A stretch of 64,000 bases of DNA from Theodoxus fluviatilis. Its lineage: Eukaryota; Mollusca; Gastropoda; Cycloneritida; Neritidae. This document shows positions 38,871 to 52,967 of this stretch, piece by piece; positions within the stretch are counted from its first letter, which is position 1; every line of letters begins with the position of its first letter. Location: assembly GCA_034096865.1 (NCBI GenBank), contig JAWQFJ010025561.1, positions 129,001 to 193,000 of the forward strand, in the 5' to 3' direction. The translations under genes were made by a program, and so were the position numbers. Below the pieces are notes generated by a model that was not told the origin of the DNA, searched no databases, and saw nothing but the letters and a program-made list of their open reading frames with translations.

Positions 38871-41800
38871 GATCTGCGCGTTATGCGTGCCTGCGGCCTC
38901 TAGCATGCTTGGGAATCATGTCAGCGCGCTGTCTTTCGATTTGCACTTTAATGCGATATGCAAAATCAGCACTGTCCACTCAAACCCCCTCATTAAACGC
39001 GCCGCCCGTCTTATATGGACAACCACTTCCTGTATAGTCTTAACGAGTTTTCGCTAGTGTTCTTCTACACAGGTGTTGCGGCGTGACATAGCGTCCATTG
39101 TGGGCAGACAATGAGTGACTCAAAGGAGCAGCCCGGAGGAGAACTGGGCTTTCAAATCGATACGTTTCTGGGTGCTGGCATTTTCAAGATGACATTTCAT
39201 GACAATCTGATGATACACCGCCGTTCATAATCTAATCATGGAAAAGCGACGACATAATGGACTCGGAGACAGACGCAGTTTCGACCGATCAGCAGAGCGA
39301 TTTTCATCCCGTTATAATTTTCTTTTCAATTTCAAGGGCCAGGGAACTGTCAAAGCTAATAACGTCCCGAAAAAACTATTATAAACCATCACCATTACTG
39401 TTATCATCACTCTTTCAGCCTGATGGTCGGCGCTGCTTTGTCCGCGTCATCCGTGTGCACATGCGAAGTGCTCATTCGGTAACGGCCTCTTCGTGCCTTT
39501 CTCTCTGGAAATCAATACCAATTAGTAAACTTATTGATCCTTAATTCTTTTAAAAAGCCAGAGGTAGCGGCGTGCCACCACCAGGCGGTTGTGAAAAGCT
39601 GGAACCAGTCACGTGATGTCCCGCCATGGGTGACCCCTGACCCCGGAAGGGTTCCCTCTAGGTCTTCTCCGCCCTATGGAGAGCTGTGACTCACGAAGAT
39701 ACTGCTCCCCCCACTGCCACGGCCCTGAGGCTGCACGTTGAATTCTAAAGGGCGGGGTGGGGGATGGAGGGGGTGGGTGGTGAGGGTATGTGCGCGCGCG
39801 TGTGTGCAAGCTTGTGAGAGTGCAAGTGCGCGCACGCGGGTAGCTGCATGTGTGAAGAGATGTGGTGATAGGAAGAGGAAGATTATTCCAAGAGAAGTGG
39901 GTGGTATAGGTGGAAAAGAGAGAGACTAAGAACACAAGACAGAGAAAAACAAAATACATGTAATCATGGTCGGCACTGTCTCACAGAAAGCGGGTGGGGG
40001 AGGGTGGTGGGAGGTGATACGTGTATGACGACGCAACTCGACAAAGAGCAAAGTGATAGAGTATGAAGTGGGGGTTAATGGGTGTCAATGCACTGACGAA
40101 GTTAGTGGAGGGAAAAAGCGGTCAGACAAAGAACGAAACAGAGATGGCATGTGGCACGCAAATCACTTTCATTCTCATGCACGGGTTCGTGTGCAGCTGC
40201 ATCAGTCTTTAATGGGTTCCTCCCCCAAAAATCAACAGCGAAATTTGAAAACGATGTTTACAGGGTCCATTAAACAATTAGCACGCGAGACGACCAGAAG
40301 TGAAGATATCCAGCACTCGTCTCCTTCCCTCAGGGAACTTCACAGCAGCCACCAGCCACGTCCTGACAGGTCTGATAGGGGCAAGGAAAAAGGGATTTGG
40401 GGGGGGGAGGGAGGGAGATTTCGTTCCAATATGGCCCCAGGGGGTAATGAATGTGCTCCCTGAGGCACTGCAAAACGCCAACTGCCAGACTTTAGGAAAG
40501 CTATTTCCAGGACCCCGTGCAGACAAAGTCTGGTGACACACATCGAACACTGACCAGTCTAAACTTCCATTGCAGCAACCTTCGAATGTATGTATTGTAG
40601 AAGCCTTCGAGGCTGTCCCTTTCAATACAACTTGTCGGACAGAAAATTTTGATAGCTCGTATTCTTTTCTCATCTACAGAACTCCGTGGATTTTAATTTG
40701 AGAAGACCTTTTTGTTCACGGAAACAGTTTATTAAAATCCGTTTTTGCGATATGAAAGAATGAAATTGACGCCCTGAGCCAGAGTAATTTATTGAAGGCA
40801 GTTCTGGGTGATTTAAAATAGATCACTTTTATAAAGCCTTTATAACGGTCCCACTTCATACCATGAAAGACTCGTCATTTTAAAGATAATGCCATCGGTC
40901 ATCAAACAAAGAGCAGCGGTGAGGTCACAGGAGTGAGTAAAGTAGGCTAGGCCCTGCCTTGCCAATCGCGCTGAACTTGGCAGCGGCACTCGGGCACACG
41001 ATCACCGCTCTTATGTGAGGCGGGCAACGGCTGTGCTATCCTCGAGTCGAGCACGCGTTTCTCACTCCTCTCGCCCTGGCGTTAGGCTTGAGAGACTTCA
41101 AGGTAACTAAACACATTTTTTTATTTCGAAGACTACACAACGGTTCTCGTCACAATGTCAACGATTCTCTTCATCCATCTATCCCATACCTTCTGCCCCT
41201 ACCGCTCCACCTTCCTCCTCTTTGCCCTCTGCTCTTGCTTTTCCAGCTACTGCTGCAGCTCCTTCTTCCCTTGAGGTTTCATACCGACTCCAAACAGTCG
41301 ACATCATTTGTGCGGCTTTTTGATGAGAGGATTGTATTTTGCCCGCTCTTCCTTGGGGATGCTGGTGGCTCGCAGACCGCCACTGACACTTCTGGAATCA
41401 AAGACCGATCTCCTGCATTCCACGTCCCCTGGGACCATGGCCCGCTTGCCCTGGCTCCAAGAACTGATGAAGGGGAAGTGAAGGGGATCTACTCGTGCCT
41501 CGGACGTCAAAACTTTCCTCCCGGGTCAGATGTGTCTCGAGACAAGATAGCGCATCCTGGAAGCAAGCAGCAGTTTTCCTACATTTGGTGCTCTCAAACG
41601 CAGTGCCGGTAAAAGGAAAAAGCAGCGACAGTGCAGAGAACATAAACAGGCGATAAAAACGGAAGTCGCTGTGTTGCGCAACGACCTCATCCTCCTGCTA
41701 GTGTTATCAGAGAGCAGCTCTACGACAGGCGAGAACTTTGCTTGTCACGTGTGTAAATAGCGAAAACACGTCTGGTTTCGCATCGCACTCGCTCTCTCAC

Positions 41801-42387
41801 GGAGTGCACTGACCTTTTTTCGACACTGACACTACATAATGAGGGTGCATTTGGAGGCTACAAAAAAGGATACGAGCAACAACTTCGACATTAGAGCGGT
41901 GGGAAAGCGAATCACGTGTCTCATTCCCAGCTCGCACTTGGCGTGGAGCCGAGCTGAGAATTCGGCTTGCGAATCTCTCTTTCTCTCTCTATCTCCTGGA
42001 ACCAGAGCGGGAAGAGTAATTGCTCATTAGGGGTCGGGCAGGCAAGGTGTTTTTGCTCCAGACCGTACACTCCTATCAAACATTCTCTCCCAGCAGACCC
42101 AGTGACGGGAGCAGGCGCCGGGCCTGACGGAAGACAGGAGTGGGCAGAGAACCCATCTCGACAGGGGAACCCAGAAAAACATACGAATCTCTCCCCGACA
42201 CTGCTTTCTGCAGCCGTCCAGAAACCTGCGTCTTCCAACCGTTCTGCCATGGCGTTGTGCTGGAAAAGGGCGTCACCAGCGTTCTGCAAGTTGAGGCTGA
42301 CGAGACATACAGCCTCGCCTTCTTTCACTGCCTCGAAAAAAAGTTTTGTAAAGAGCTCTCTTCAGCCAAACCGTACAACGGACGGAA

Positions 42388-42395
42388 TGACGTCA
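42388..42395. promoter_or_regulatory. Perfect TGACGTCA palindrome (CRE-type site)
   Basis: An exact match within GGAATGACGTCACGCG, upstream of the recognised plexin exons. Motif match only. Confidence 0.2.
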
Positions 42396-42908
42396 CGCGA
42401 GAGAAGGTTGCAAAGAAGAAGACAAGTCGTTTACCACTGCATTGTGGTTTAGAGTGCGGGAGAGACGGGGTGGAAAAGAAGAAGTGATCTCTTGGATTGG
42501 CATCAGGCTTTTGTTCCGGCTAGTTTTTGTTCTGAGAGCGCCCCGCCCGTTCCTCTCCAGAGGCGCTTTTTGCAGTGTTCAACAGACTCGCAGAATGGCA
42601 AATTACTGAGCGCTGCCGCTACGGGCTTCACAGGTGACGACCGGAGAGGGTGACGGATGAATGCGCCAGAATCACGCTGCCGGATGCATCCCAGTCTCAA
42701 ACACAAAGGCGCTGGAAGGAGTCTGCGAGTCCGCCTCTCCGACGTCGTGAAACGGTGCAATCGAAGTGAGTTCCAGACATGTGTGTTCTGTCTTGCGGAA
42801 ATGAATCGGGTCAACTTATGCAAATGTTGACGTACATTCAGCCCCTAAGACACGACACACAATAAACACACAGGCAAACAAGCCACAAACAAAAACACAC
42901 AGAGAATC

Positions 42909-43037
<129 letters not shown>

Positions 43038-46000
43038 GGAGGGTTTGAAAAAAATACAGAGATACGCTGACGGATACAAACAAGACAGAGACAGAGCGAC
43101 AAAGAGAGAGAGAGCCCGTGTGTACAATATCAATTTACTCGCGAGACACCAGCTGTGCGATCTTAAACACGATTTCGAATTCACTGACAGATGAAATGAA
43201 TATTTTACAGACTAATGGCTGGTGTTTCGTGACACCATCACTTCCACTCACTCGCATATCCTTTCCTATTCCCAAGCTCATTTACGTCTTTCTTTTCGAA
43301 ATCGCTGAAAACAAGCAAGAATGACAGTTTCGTAAAGAACATTAAAAAAACTCAAAGTGAACACAGGCGCCTCAAGGGTCAGTAGGGGTCAAGCTCACTT
43401 CACGTGTAAACTCCGGTAGCAAGGTCCCCTCACACAGACGACGAATGTCGAAGCCGCCCAAGCAGGGCGAGAATCTGTGCAGGAGGGGAGCTTCCCCCCA
43501 CTTGAAAATTAATGGTCCCGGACATCACGGGGCATGCGTGGCTGGCAGGATGACGCAAACTTGCAGCTCACACGACCTCTCCTCTCCCCGTCCTCTTCCT
43601 CCCCACCACCCCCACCTCCCACCCCCCAAAGCCCCTCTCCCTTCCAGGGATCAATAGGGACAACGTCAAAAGACGCTTGGGCTTGCAGGTCGAGCCTCCA
43701 GATGAAAGACGCACGAACAGGATGACCCTCAGCCGGTTGCGTCAAGTTATTTGACAGGACAGTGCGGGAGTCGTCTTCAAAGGCTGGCTCTACTCGGATG
43801 CACGACGCCCTCGACCCTCGCCAGAGGGGACACGCCGGCACACGGCGTCCCCAATGCAAGGGAACAAAGCATCAAGCCAGGCCGGAGGCGCGAGCCCACT
43901 TCCCGAGGGAAGCTATTACCTTGCACCACCCGCACGCAAGCCAGCCTTCTCACGACAACCGAAGCCGTCATCAGGTGCGGCCAAGTCCCTGCGGTTCGCT
44001 GAGGATGCCGGAGGCCGAGGAGCATGCATGAGCGAGATGGAAAGAGGAGATCGCGTAAAAAAGACAGTCTTGCCTTGAAAATGCGAGTATATATGTGTAC
44101 AATTCTTCAGAGAAATCCTCTTGGAGAAAGAGGAGGATTGATCCGCAACGAACGAACGCACTCGAGCGGTACCTCCACAAACGTGCAGCCTGTTGTTCAA
44201 ACAGTCACCCATGCAAGGAGGCGGATGCAACCGGGCACCACGAGGTCTCCCAGGCGAAGACTTTGAAGCCGCCCTCTGGCGAGGAAGCTGCCTATCGATT
44301 CCCGCCCAGAACGGGGACTTGGGCCCCCAGGACCCGAGTCGACACAAAGCCAGCTCTAGATAGGGACCGCTACCTCGAACAAAGCCCGGGCCAGCGCCAA
44401 CGGGGCATGTTCACGGAACACACTGCAATCGCGTTCGACATTTACCTAAATAAACGGGATATTGATCGGAGAGGCAGGGAGCAAGTCTGCAGTAAATTGC
44501 TTGTTCTTCGGGTAGCGAGATGGAGTGGGCGCATATAAAGACTTCTTTTAGCTCCTCAGTGAGAGGTTTAAAAAAAAGCAATGCTATAATGATTTTTGGT
44601 AATTACGAATCTGCGAGGTGGGCGTGGATTCAGTCATTTCAGGACACTGCCTTCATTCAGCCTATCAAACTTGATCTATGGGGCAAGATATCTTGTGAAA
44701 TCATGCGAAGGTAGAGATGATGTTTTCGACGCGAGTCTAAAACGCTTTCGAATATCCGTCAGCTTCAAACTATGCGGGGCAAAAAACAAATCAACATCAA
44801 ATCGTAATTGGCGAACTAGTTTTGAATAAGGTCGAAAACAGCATAGCATTTTACGGTAAGATAAGAGTGAGCTGAAAATGTTCTCGCCAGGCTAGAGGAA
44901 TCTCTCTCCGTAAATCTGTAGGGGGGAAAGGCATGAACTGTAGACAGTATTTCCCAAAGGAAAGCATTCGCGCCTTGCCGAAAACTCCATTTCAAAAGGT
45001 ACTGCCGAGCGGCACGTCGAAACACCTATCTCCCTCAATGGTGTCTGGACTTCGATTTTCCCAAGAAACGGCCGCGAGGAAAATTGGGCAGCGCAGATTT
45101 GCTATGGGACTACAGCTTGGCACGGGACAATGCCGTACTTGCACCAGCAATGGATCTTGGTTTGATGAGCCAGACGATATAAAGTCTCCAGACATCCTTT
45201 TGACCGAGGCCTGCTTTCAGTAGCTTACCCCAAGTCGGTCATAGGCGGCGATGGAAATGCCACGCAATGCACAGAAGACACACGCTCGACCAGCTGCGGA
45301 AAGAAGGTGCAAGCAGCTACATTGACGAGCGTCCTTGGGATGGAGGGTTCTTCCTCAAAAACCATCCAGAGACGACGCCTCTCGTAGGAGGGTGACTAAA
45401 CACAGCGGCGAAAAGCCCCGTGCTCTCAGAGAGTTAATACGTCAAGGCGCTGCGGTGCATGGAGACGGCCTGACGTCTTCTCGCCTACGGGAAAGTACAT
45501 GGACTGAGCAAACCACGACAAGGCGGAGCATCGATCTTCGGAGCCAGGCACCTTGGCGAGCAGCTCAGCCAGGCTTACAGGGCGGGAAGACAAATTGTCG
45601 CCATTGTCCAGGCAGCATCCGGGCAAGCCGATACCCGCAATCCGCTTTCCCTGGTCAGCTGCCCGATGGCCGGACTTTGATGAATGACCACCAGACTCGG
45701 GATCGGGAGTGGGGCGGGCGCCCATCACTTCCCGCCAGAATACGGACATCGGTCATTTGGTTCTGGTGAGGACCAAGAGATCATCTACGCCAAGGTTTGA
45801 AGCTGGTCCTAGTCCAGGCATGAGGTGACATAAATACATCAACGTGCGTCGTGCATTCCCAGGGAACTGGGACATGGGGTCGGGATAACGCGTGCCCAAC
45901 ATGCAAAATTCATCGGGGGAGTGCCCAGAGCTTCTTGCTGCGTCAAGGGCAAGGGTGTCTATGGACGCCGCTCGATATGGAGATACGTTTCTTCCCCCTC

Positions 46001-46923
46001 CCCTGGGGGCGGTGAGCACGGCAGCATTATCTCCTCCTCTTGGCCATCGCTAAAGGTTGTCCCCGCAGCGCATAAATAACCCACCGTGCGACAAATGGCT
46101 CGACGGCGTCCAATAGTGATGAACGAAGCCAATCTGTAAAACTGCGGGCGAGGTAGATGTGCTTAAAGTGCCATGAATTTAGAACCCGTTACAAACCCCC
46201 GACTTTCTCATCATGCCATTTCCGATGACACCAAGAGCAGAATTTAAGAGGCACAGAATCGTCGCCGAGAAGTAACTTTCTGAGCGGTTTTCGCATAGAT
46301 CGATGAAATGCTTCAAAATTTCTTATTTATTTCCATTCAACCACTCAGCTTCGTGCACTTTCACCCTCCTCTAATTCATTTCCATCCCCCAGCAGGATAT
46401 CCAGCTTACGCCTATCCTCCAGTTTCATCTCATCTCCATCGATTTGCCGAATCAGAATAAACAATCACAAACTTTCAGCGGAAGAACTTTCTCGAAAGCA
46501 GTGCTCTTCCGCCTTTGATCGAAAGCGATGTTGGCGGCAAGGAGGAAGGGGAGTAAAAACTCGTACATATCGGTTCAGTTTACATAAAGAGCTCCTGAGA
46601 TTCCAGCGGAACGCGCGTAGGCTTGGATGGATTTCCAATGGGCGCCGGGGCCGTGCGCCGCCACTGCAGTCCCACCGTCCCAGCAAGGGCGGAACTGTTG
46701 CCTAGCAGGCACATCGACGGAGCGCCGGCCAAAAAAACGAGTGGAAACGGTCAAATTGCTTTCCTCGCTAGACTAGTCCCGCCATGTTTTAATACGACTG
46801 CGGCCCGAGCCGGGGCCGACAGTGCGCGGCGGAGTCAATACGTCCACACAGAGGGAGGCACTCAGGTGGCAGATTCCGCCATCCAGCTACCTCCTACTCT
46901 CCCCCCACCCCCTACCACCCCCT

Positions 46924-46982
46924 CCCCCCCCCCCCAATTCCCTCCATAGTGCTTCAACACGTAGAATCATCCCCCCCCCCCC
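46924..46982. repeat. Pair of poly-C runs
   Basis: C12 at 46924-46935 and C12 at 46971-46982 within a C-rich strip. Confidence 0.8.
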
Positions 46983-47689
46983 TTTCCCCCATCCTTCCCC
47001 CTACCCTATTTCTCTGCTTTCCCCTTCGGATGAGTGCACCAGGGAGATTCTGATCACTCCGCAAACCCCACGGATCTCAAGCCCGGCCCTGGCGTACACT
47101 CTCGACAGAGTGAGTCAGCGCCCCTGCTAAACATGCATGCATGAATACAGACTTTGCTGGGAGTCCGCGCCACTCTACAGACATACTTCATTGCCAGTCC
47201 ATGGTCTCCCCTGCAATCATTTCACACGGACATGCCTCGGCTGACTTCTCCCAGGCAAGTTCAAGCCAGGGTCTCGCTCAGAGAGGCTGCTTTGGTGACT
47301 CCGCATGTTATTTGCTATTCATAGCTCCATTGACGAACGCTAAGTATTATGCGAAGGTAAATATAGTTGTCCAGCTACTGAGTTTCCGGTTGTGAATCCC
47401 TTCCTTGGCATTCTTTGCCGCCTCTGCAAGCATCTGGTCAAGGTTTTCTCTCGTCGTTATGAATATATGCATCCCCAAGGCAATAGATATTCCATACTTT
47501 GTGAAATGGTAGTATGGTCTGATACTTTCGCCACCTGTATAGTCGCTCTGGGCTGTGCGCGACCTTTCCGCTTTCAAGCAGCCTCCGAAAGCACAGCAAA
47601 GGCCTTTTTTGTCTTCAAACCTGCCTATAAACAGAAAGGCGTCGAAGGAATACAAGCAGAAAGTTAACTTTTCTCCCATCTCTCCCGCC

Positions 47690-47762
47690 CCTGGGATTGA
47701 ACCACGGCACAGCGCCTCGCTGCAAAGCCCAAAGCCTTAGCATGCTGGACCATCTACACCTC
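47690..47762 (-). repeat. tRNA-like sequence, probable SINE head
   Basis: On the minus strand a B-box match (GGTTCAATCCC, 47693-47703) follows an A-box-like TGGTCCAGCATG (47741-47752) by about 49 bases, close to the spacing inside a tRNA gene (about 44). The intervening part (GCTAAGGCTTTGGGCTTTGC, then AGCGAGGCGC) resembles the tRNA portion of invertebrate SINEs. The T-arm pairs at four of five positions. A good cloverleaf with a 7-bp acceptor stem is not evident, so it is more likely a SINE or tRNA pseudogene than a functional tRNA. The sequence immediately downstream on the minus strand (47347-47679) stays open for 110 codons and could be the SINE body. Confidence 0.45.
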
Positions 47763-50265
47763 CCTGGTATGAATGTGTGCATGATTGTGCATGAATGCAT
47801 AGGTGAACATCGATTGATGCACCTTTTGGTTAAACGTATTTACGTGCCAACAAGAATGAAAGTTGTGATGTCTGTGGGATCTTCCCAGAAATCCATGGTG
47901 TTTAGTTTACGTCAAAGCAGAAAGTTAGTTATTGCCAGTTCAATCTTATTCGAGACCCTCATTAAGATCAATTAATACCAAGGTGTACAGGATGAAGCAT
48001 ATCATCTGACCACCATACATGAGACAGGACGCTATTTTTCCGACTCAGTTTATTTCACTCCGAGGCAGCAAATCTTCAACCAAATCCCGAAGAAACGACG
48101 ACGACTTGTGTAGGCTACCAGTGTAAAGCCATACCGTTACTGCGCTCTCTTCGCTTCAACCATCATGATGCGAAGCGAGAAGCGGAAGGGTTCCACAAGA
48201 CGAATCTGGCTACATTGTAGAGAGGCAGCAGGAGACCCTGCGATAGATTTCCGCCAAGCCGATGCAGAACCAACAAAGCCGGGGGCCGGTTGGAAACCCA
48301 ATCAGGGGCACATTCTGGAGGGCACGCTCAGAGTAAACACGGGTAACAAAGCCAGCGTAACCATTTTCCCCTGATTGCCGTGGCCATTCCAAGATGAAGG
48401 CCGGTTTTCGTTAGCCTAAACGAGGCTCGCTTCTCAATTAGACTGACTCAGCCGTTCCTGAGCCCCACGCGGATAGAACTCCAGTTGCACTTAGGGACGT
48501 AAACAACACACCCGGGACCCGCCTGATGAATTCTTGAAGACTGCGCCAACAGGTGCTTCTCGTTTGCGAGTACAATACGGCGTATCAGGACTATTTTCCT
48601 CTCTCAATCGCCCAGGGTCCAGGGTCAAAATTGTTCGCCACCGCTGAAAGAGGCAGGAGGAAATGGCTGCCGCTCCGATACTGCCGGACCACATGGCCAG
48701 GCGCCGAGTCGGGCTCTCAGCAGGGGACCACGGTGAGTACGGACAAAAAGGCAAGCGTCTTCAAGAGAGCAGGCCGAATGCCCCTAACGATTCAATTACG
48801 TCATCAAAGCTGCCCAAATCTCCGCGGCTTGAAGGACGCCAGGCTCGCCACGGCGTCGGTTGAAACAGCAATCCACTTGTGTTCCCCGCCAACACCAGAC
48901 CCCCTGCCAGGGGGTGAGAGGGAGCGAGGTGTTCCCTGCCGTGTGACGCCATCAGGCAATTATTTGCCTGGGGAAGAAACTCAGCATTCCAATACATCAA
49001 CAAGCACGTTGTCCTGGGAGCAGCTTGAAATAGTTTTCACCAGAACAGCAAGGGCGAGATGAATGCATGGAAGGAGGGGATGGAGATGGGGAGGGAGGAG
49101 CCCACTGAGATTCGTCTAAATACCTGTATTGTTGCAACAACCAAAAAATGGACCAAGAAAAGTGTCTGTTTGTATTTTCACAGGCACTTCGCTCTCTTTT
49201 AAAATAGTGTGTACTGAAGGATACAAACATGAGAAAATGTGCCAGTACAATCCATATTTCCGCCTCTTCAGTCTGCTTCCTTTTTGGTAATGCCCATTAA
49301 AATGTGTCTTCTACTACGACACGAGCAAATATTCAGCTTTTCTCGCTGATACCTAGCCACTAAACATCGTCATCCCACCGAAGAGACAGTAAATGACGAC
49401 AGTCGGAGTGGCCGGGTGTGAGGACGGGAATGCAGGACAACCAGGGTTGACAAATGAGTTTGACCAGGGTGACCACTCTGTCCCAAGAGAGGGCGCCGAT
49501 CTGTCCGAGGCTGCTGAGCCCGGGAATTAGAGGGCCTTGTCGAACTCCATTCTCCCTTGCCAGCAGACGCAGCGGTCAGCCACGAAGACATAAGTCCTTC
49601 CCGGCGGCGAACCCCTCTCCTGTCCGCTGCTGCAATGCATCTATAGCGCTAGGCAGATATAATATTTGTGAAAGAGAAGGAGTTCATGGATTGAATGATG
49701 CACTATATGTCCCTCGATCGCTTCAATCCAAGCGCTAGCAATGAAATGGTAGACAGCACAACGTGTATCTAGTTCTACGCATTCCAGCCCAAAGAGGCAA
49801 AACAATCACCAAGGATCAAATCATAGAAAGAAACTTAATGCGGCGACAAAAAGGGTTCTTACACAGATACACATGCGCACTCATTAATCTGACGACGGTG
49901 TCGATTTCTATCAAACAACATCTGCATCCATAAATGGATAAAAACAAACAAGCCGGAAACTTGAATAGCATGTAATCGCGGGCAGAAGAAACACACCGAT
50001 AATTTCCATACGAAACTGGAAGCACGCCTTCCTTCTAAAGACTCATCAATGCACCTGCAGAGGAACGCTTGGGGCTCTTGCGAAAGTCCTCTGTAGTGGA
50101 AAACTTGGGCTAGTTGGCCTGCAACAGGAAGTCTCCACCTGGGTACGACGTTCCGAGGGTGCAAGGGGAAGGTCAGAGGGGGCAGATTCCTGGAGACGAA
50201 TTTTCCCAGAGCATCCCCCCACCCAATTTTCTCCCTCTGGGTCCAGCACCATCTGCCTCTGTACC

Positions 50266-50285
50266 GCTGCTGCTGCTGCTGCTGC
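50266..50285. repeat. (GCT)n trinucleotide repeat
   Basis: About six GCT units. Confidence 0.85.
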
Positions 50286-51726
50286 ATCCCGAATGTACCG
50301 AATGAAGTAGGGCCATAAGGTAAGCCCAGGCTTTTTGCGTGCCCCAGCAAGGAGAGTGATGGTGCGGGGATGTGCGAAGGCATTTCCCTTTAAGCGCCTA
50401 GGACGATGCAGGCCTCATAACTCAGCCAGATGTCGATTGATACGAAAAGTCAACAGCTGGGAGACGCAGAGACATCAACTATTTGCCTCTGGCACGCCCA
50501 GTTTCTCTTGTAAAAACTGCAGCAGATTCCTCGGCGCCAGCAGCTGAGAAGTGCACTAAACCCATGCCATCAGTACGCCCCCCTACAGATCAGATGCGCA
50601 CTCAGATGCGCACAACAGCTTCCTCGAATAGTTTAGAGGCCGGAATTTTTTCACGCTGCAGTTGACTCCAGAAACTAATTAGGATGAAGATAAAGCATGT
50701 CGGCATAAACAATGGGGGGTGAGCTACGTGAAGAAGAAGGGCTTCGCACAAGAGCAATTTTACGGTGATTGCCTAGATGTGATCTCAAGATACAACCCCA
50801 TGGAAATCCTAGGCAAAGCAAGAAGTGCTAACCAGGAACACATTACATCACCGCTGTCCAAAAAAAGGCAAACAGGGCAAGGTAGAAAGTACGTATTGAG
50901 GAAATGTAGCTGAGAGGCATTGAAACATTACCTTCTTTAGTTAACATACATTTCAGCCAGGCAATGTATCACAAAACCATACCTACAAAACCAGTCTCCA
51001 TTCACTCAGTGCAAAGTAATCCACAGGATCGGACAAACACGTAGCCAGCTTTTAATCTCCGTCACCGAATGCAAAGCAGGATGCAGGAGGCAAATAGAGG
51101 CCATGAACCTGAGAGGCTTTCCTTGCCATGAAATGACCACTTAATGTCCACTACGCCTACGGTCAGGATGGCTCAAAGCGGAAAAACAGAAGACGCCAGG
51201 CCGTGAGAGGCCCAGTGTCCACTTGGTTCGCTTTCACACGAGAATCGAGCGAGATACGCCTGGTGAAGTGCCAGTTTTAGAGAGCTGCACCACCACATAG
51301 AGTCTGGACAACTATCATTTGACTCTCCAGCACGAACTCAGGCATCCATATACTCTGACACCGAACTACATCTCACAAGAACTCTTGGCGACGAACCGTT
51401 GAGCTAAAGATTCCACTGGAAACATCTCAAGTTCTGAGGGAGGGAGCCGCATCTATGATCCACGGCCTACTTAACGATGACGGATCACAGGTGTGTCGTT
51501 AATTAGTACAAGCAAAAGCCTGCCACCACCATGACACCACCAAACATTCCGGCATACCGCAAGGCACGGTCGTGATCGAAAGGGTGAACTCTACTTGCCC
51601 CGGCATACATCAAACAAGGCCGACCCCAAAACATCTACGCCTTCCCCTCCCTTCACCAGCCACTTCCTTATCTCCCAGTGCCTTCTATCATAACCACCTT
51701 TCCCTATCCATCACAGCCAAACCCCC

Positions 51727-51746
51727 GGGGGGGGGGGGGGGGGGGG
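51727..51746. repeat. Poly-G tract
   Basis: CCCCC followed immediately by G20, a potential hairpin and slippage site, followed by more G-rich sequence. Confidence 0.88.
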
Positions 51747-51913
51747 TAGGGGGGGAGGGGGGAAGCACTTCGCGTGGCCTGCAAGGAAGAAGGAGCCATT
51801 AACTCGGTGTCCTGGTCAGACACCTGGGGATGCAATGTCGTCCACCAGGTGGAGACAGACGTACCTGGCCAGGGGTGACAAACCGCCACCCTCGTCCTCA
51901 TCCCCTTCGCCAT

Positions 51914-52237
51914 TTACGTCAAAGCCCCCATTTCATACCTATCCCCAATCCCCACGTGCCCACGTCCATTCCCTACCACTGTTTCCATCCCCAACCCCAA
52001 AACGTGTTTACCCTTCATCCCATACTTTGCTTTCCACTCATCCAAGGCGGCGATGGCAATGTCGTTTTCTTCCAGCTTGTGATCACTGCCGTAAGAAAGT
52101 TTGGGCGCAGCGTAAAAGGCCATTTGTCCCTCTATGAGAGGTAGCATTTGGAGGCTGATACAATGTATATTTTCCCCCATTAATAGGCGCTGAATAGAAT
52201 AACCTATCGTGTGGTGCATGCATTTGTATTTCTTCAT
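51914..52237 (-). other. Coding-looking minus-strand patch, unassigned
   Basis: An open frame of 107 codons. Its middle part (about 52024-52120) reads AFYAAPKLSYGSDHKLEEND, then IAIAALDEWKAKYG, which looks more like protein than the ends do. There is no clear acceptor and only a weak possible donor (GTATGG). No family is recognised and it has no sema-domain motifs. It may be a decayed exon or chance. Confidence 0.15.
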
Positions 52238-52739
52238 CCTCAGGCAATATGTTGTTAGAAAAGTACACTTACGAAATTAACCATTCTCTACACTGAGATA
52301 TCGACAGGTAAGGCGGAATAACTTGCAGGAATAGTGTTAAGACTGGAAGCATACATTTGATTCGTGCAAGTCTTTCTTCTCATCAGGATGGGACGGACAA
52401 GACGGTTGAGAAGGAAGCAGAGCTGAACAAGAAGGATGTGTGTGTGTTCCCAAATTGCCGACGTTGAAGGCAGTTCCCGGCAGGCTGACATCGATCTTGG
52501 TCTACATCGCCCTAAGGGTGCGCTACCAGTCACGTTTATCTGGCTCATCTACACAAAAGCGAGTGCTTTCACTCGTACTTATCCATCTATATCTGCCAAA
52601 AGCCAGCAGGAGCAACATCAACAGCGGACTGTTTTCGCCAATTTCTATGCCCTCATTCTAATGTCTTCAGCACAATAACCAGAACAAGTTACTGAGGAAA
52701 GATACTTGCAAGGTAAATTTACAAAGGAAAGGCCCCACG

Positions 52740-52762
52740 CCCCCCCCCCCCCAAAAAAAAAA
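52740..52762. repeat. Poly-C / poly-A junction
   Basis: C13 joined directly to A10, then GAATAAAAGG. Resembles the junction at 33262-33293. Confidence 0.85.
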
Positions 52763-52832
52763 GAATAAAAGGGGAAAAAAGACAAGAAGAGCTCTTCGAC
52801 CTCCTCCACAAAACAGTTTCAACACACATTTC

Positions 52833-52967
52833 CCAGGAGATTTCTTCCTCGCACTCATGCCTGAGGCATTAATTTCGCTGACGTCAATACGTATACTGGG
52901 AGCCTCAGGGTCAGACGAATAACGATAAATGTTCCCGTAATGGACATCAAGGAGGACCACGTGTAAG
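52833..52967 (-). other. Coding-looking minus-strand patch after a possible acceptor, unassigned
   Basis: After a possible acceptor (ctgctgcatag) the minus strand reads DLHVVLLDVHYGNIYRYSSD, then PEAPSIRIDVSEINASG. No convincing donor follows; the frame later runs into homopolymer-derived residues. A TGACGTCA palindrome (52879-52886) is inside. It does not match the sema or PSI parts of plexin. It is either a chance frame or a fragment. Confidence 0.15.

Noticed and set aside
43509..43859. A 116-codon minus-strand frame considered as a sema-domain exon
   Set aside because: No sema signatures (no conserved propeller cysteines or DPYC-type motifs), and it runs into a G-rich repeat-derived tail.
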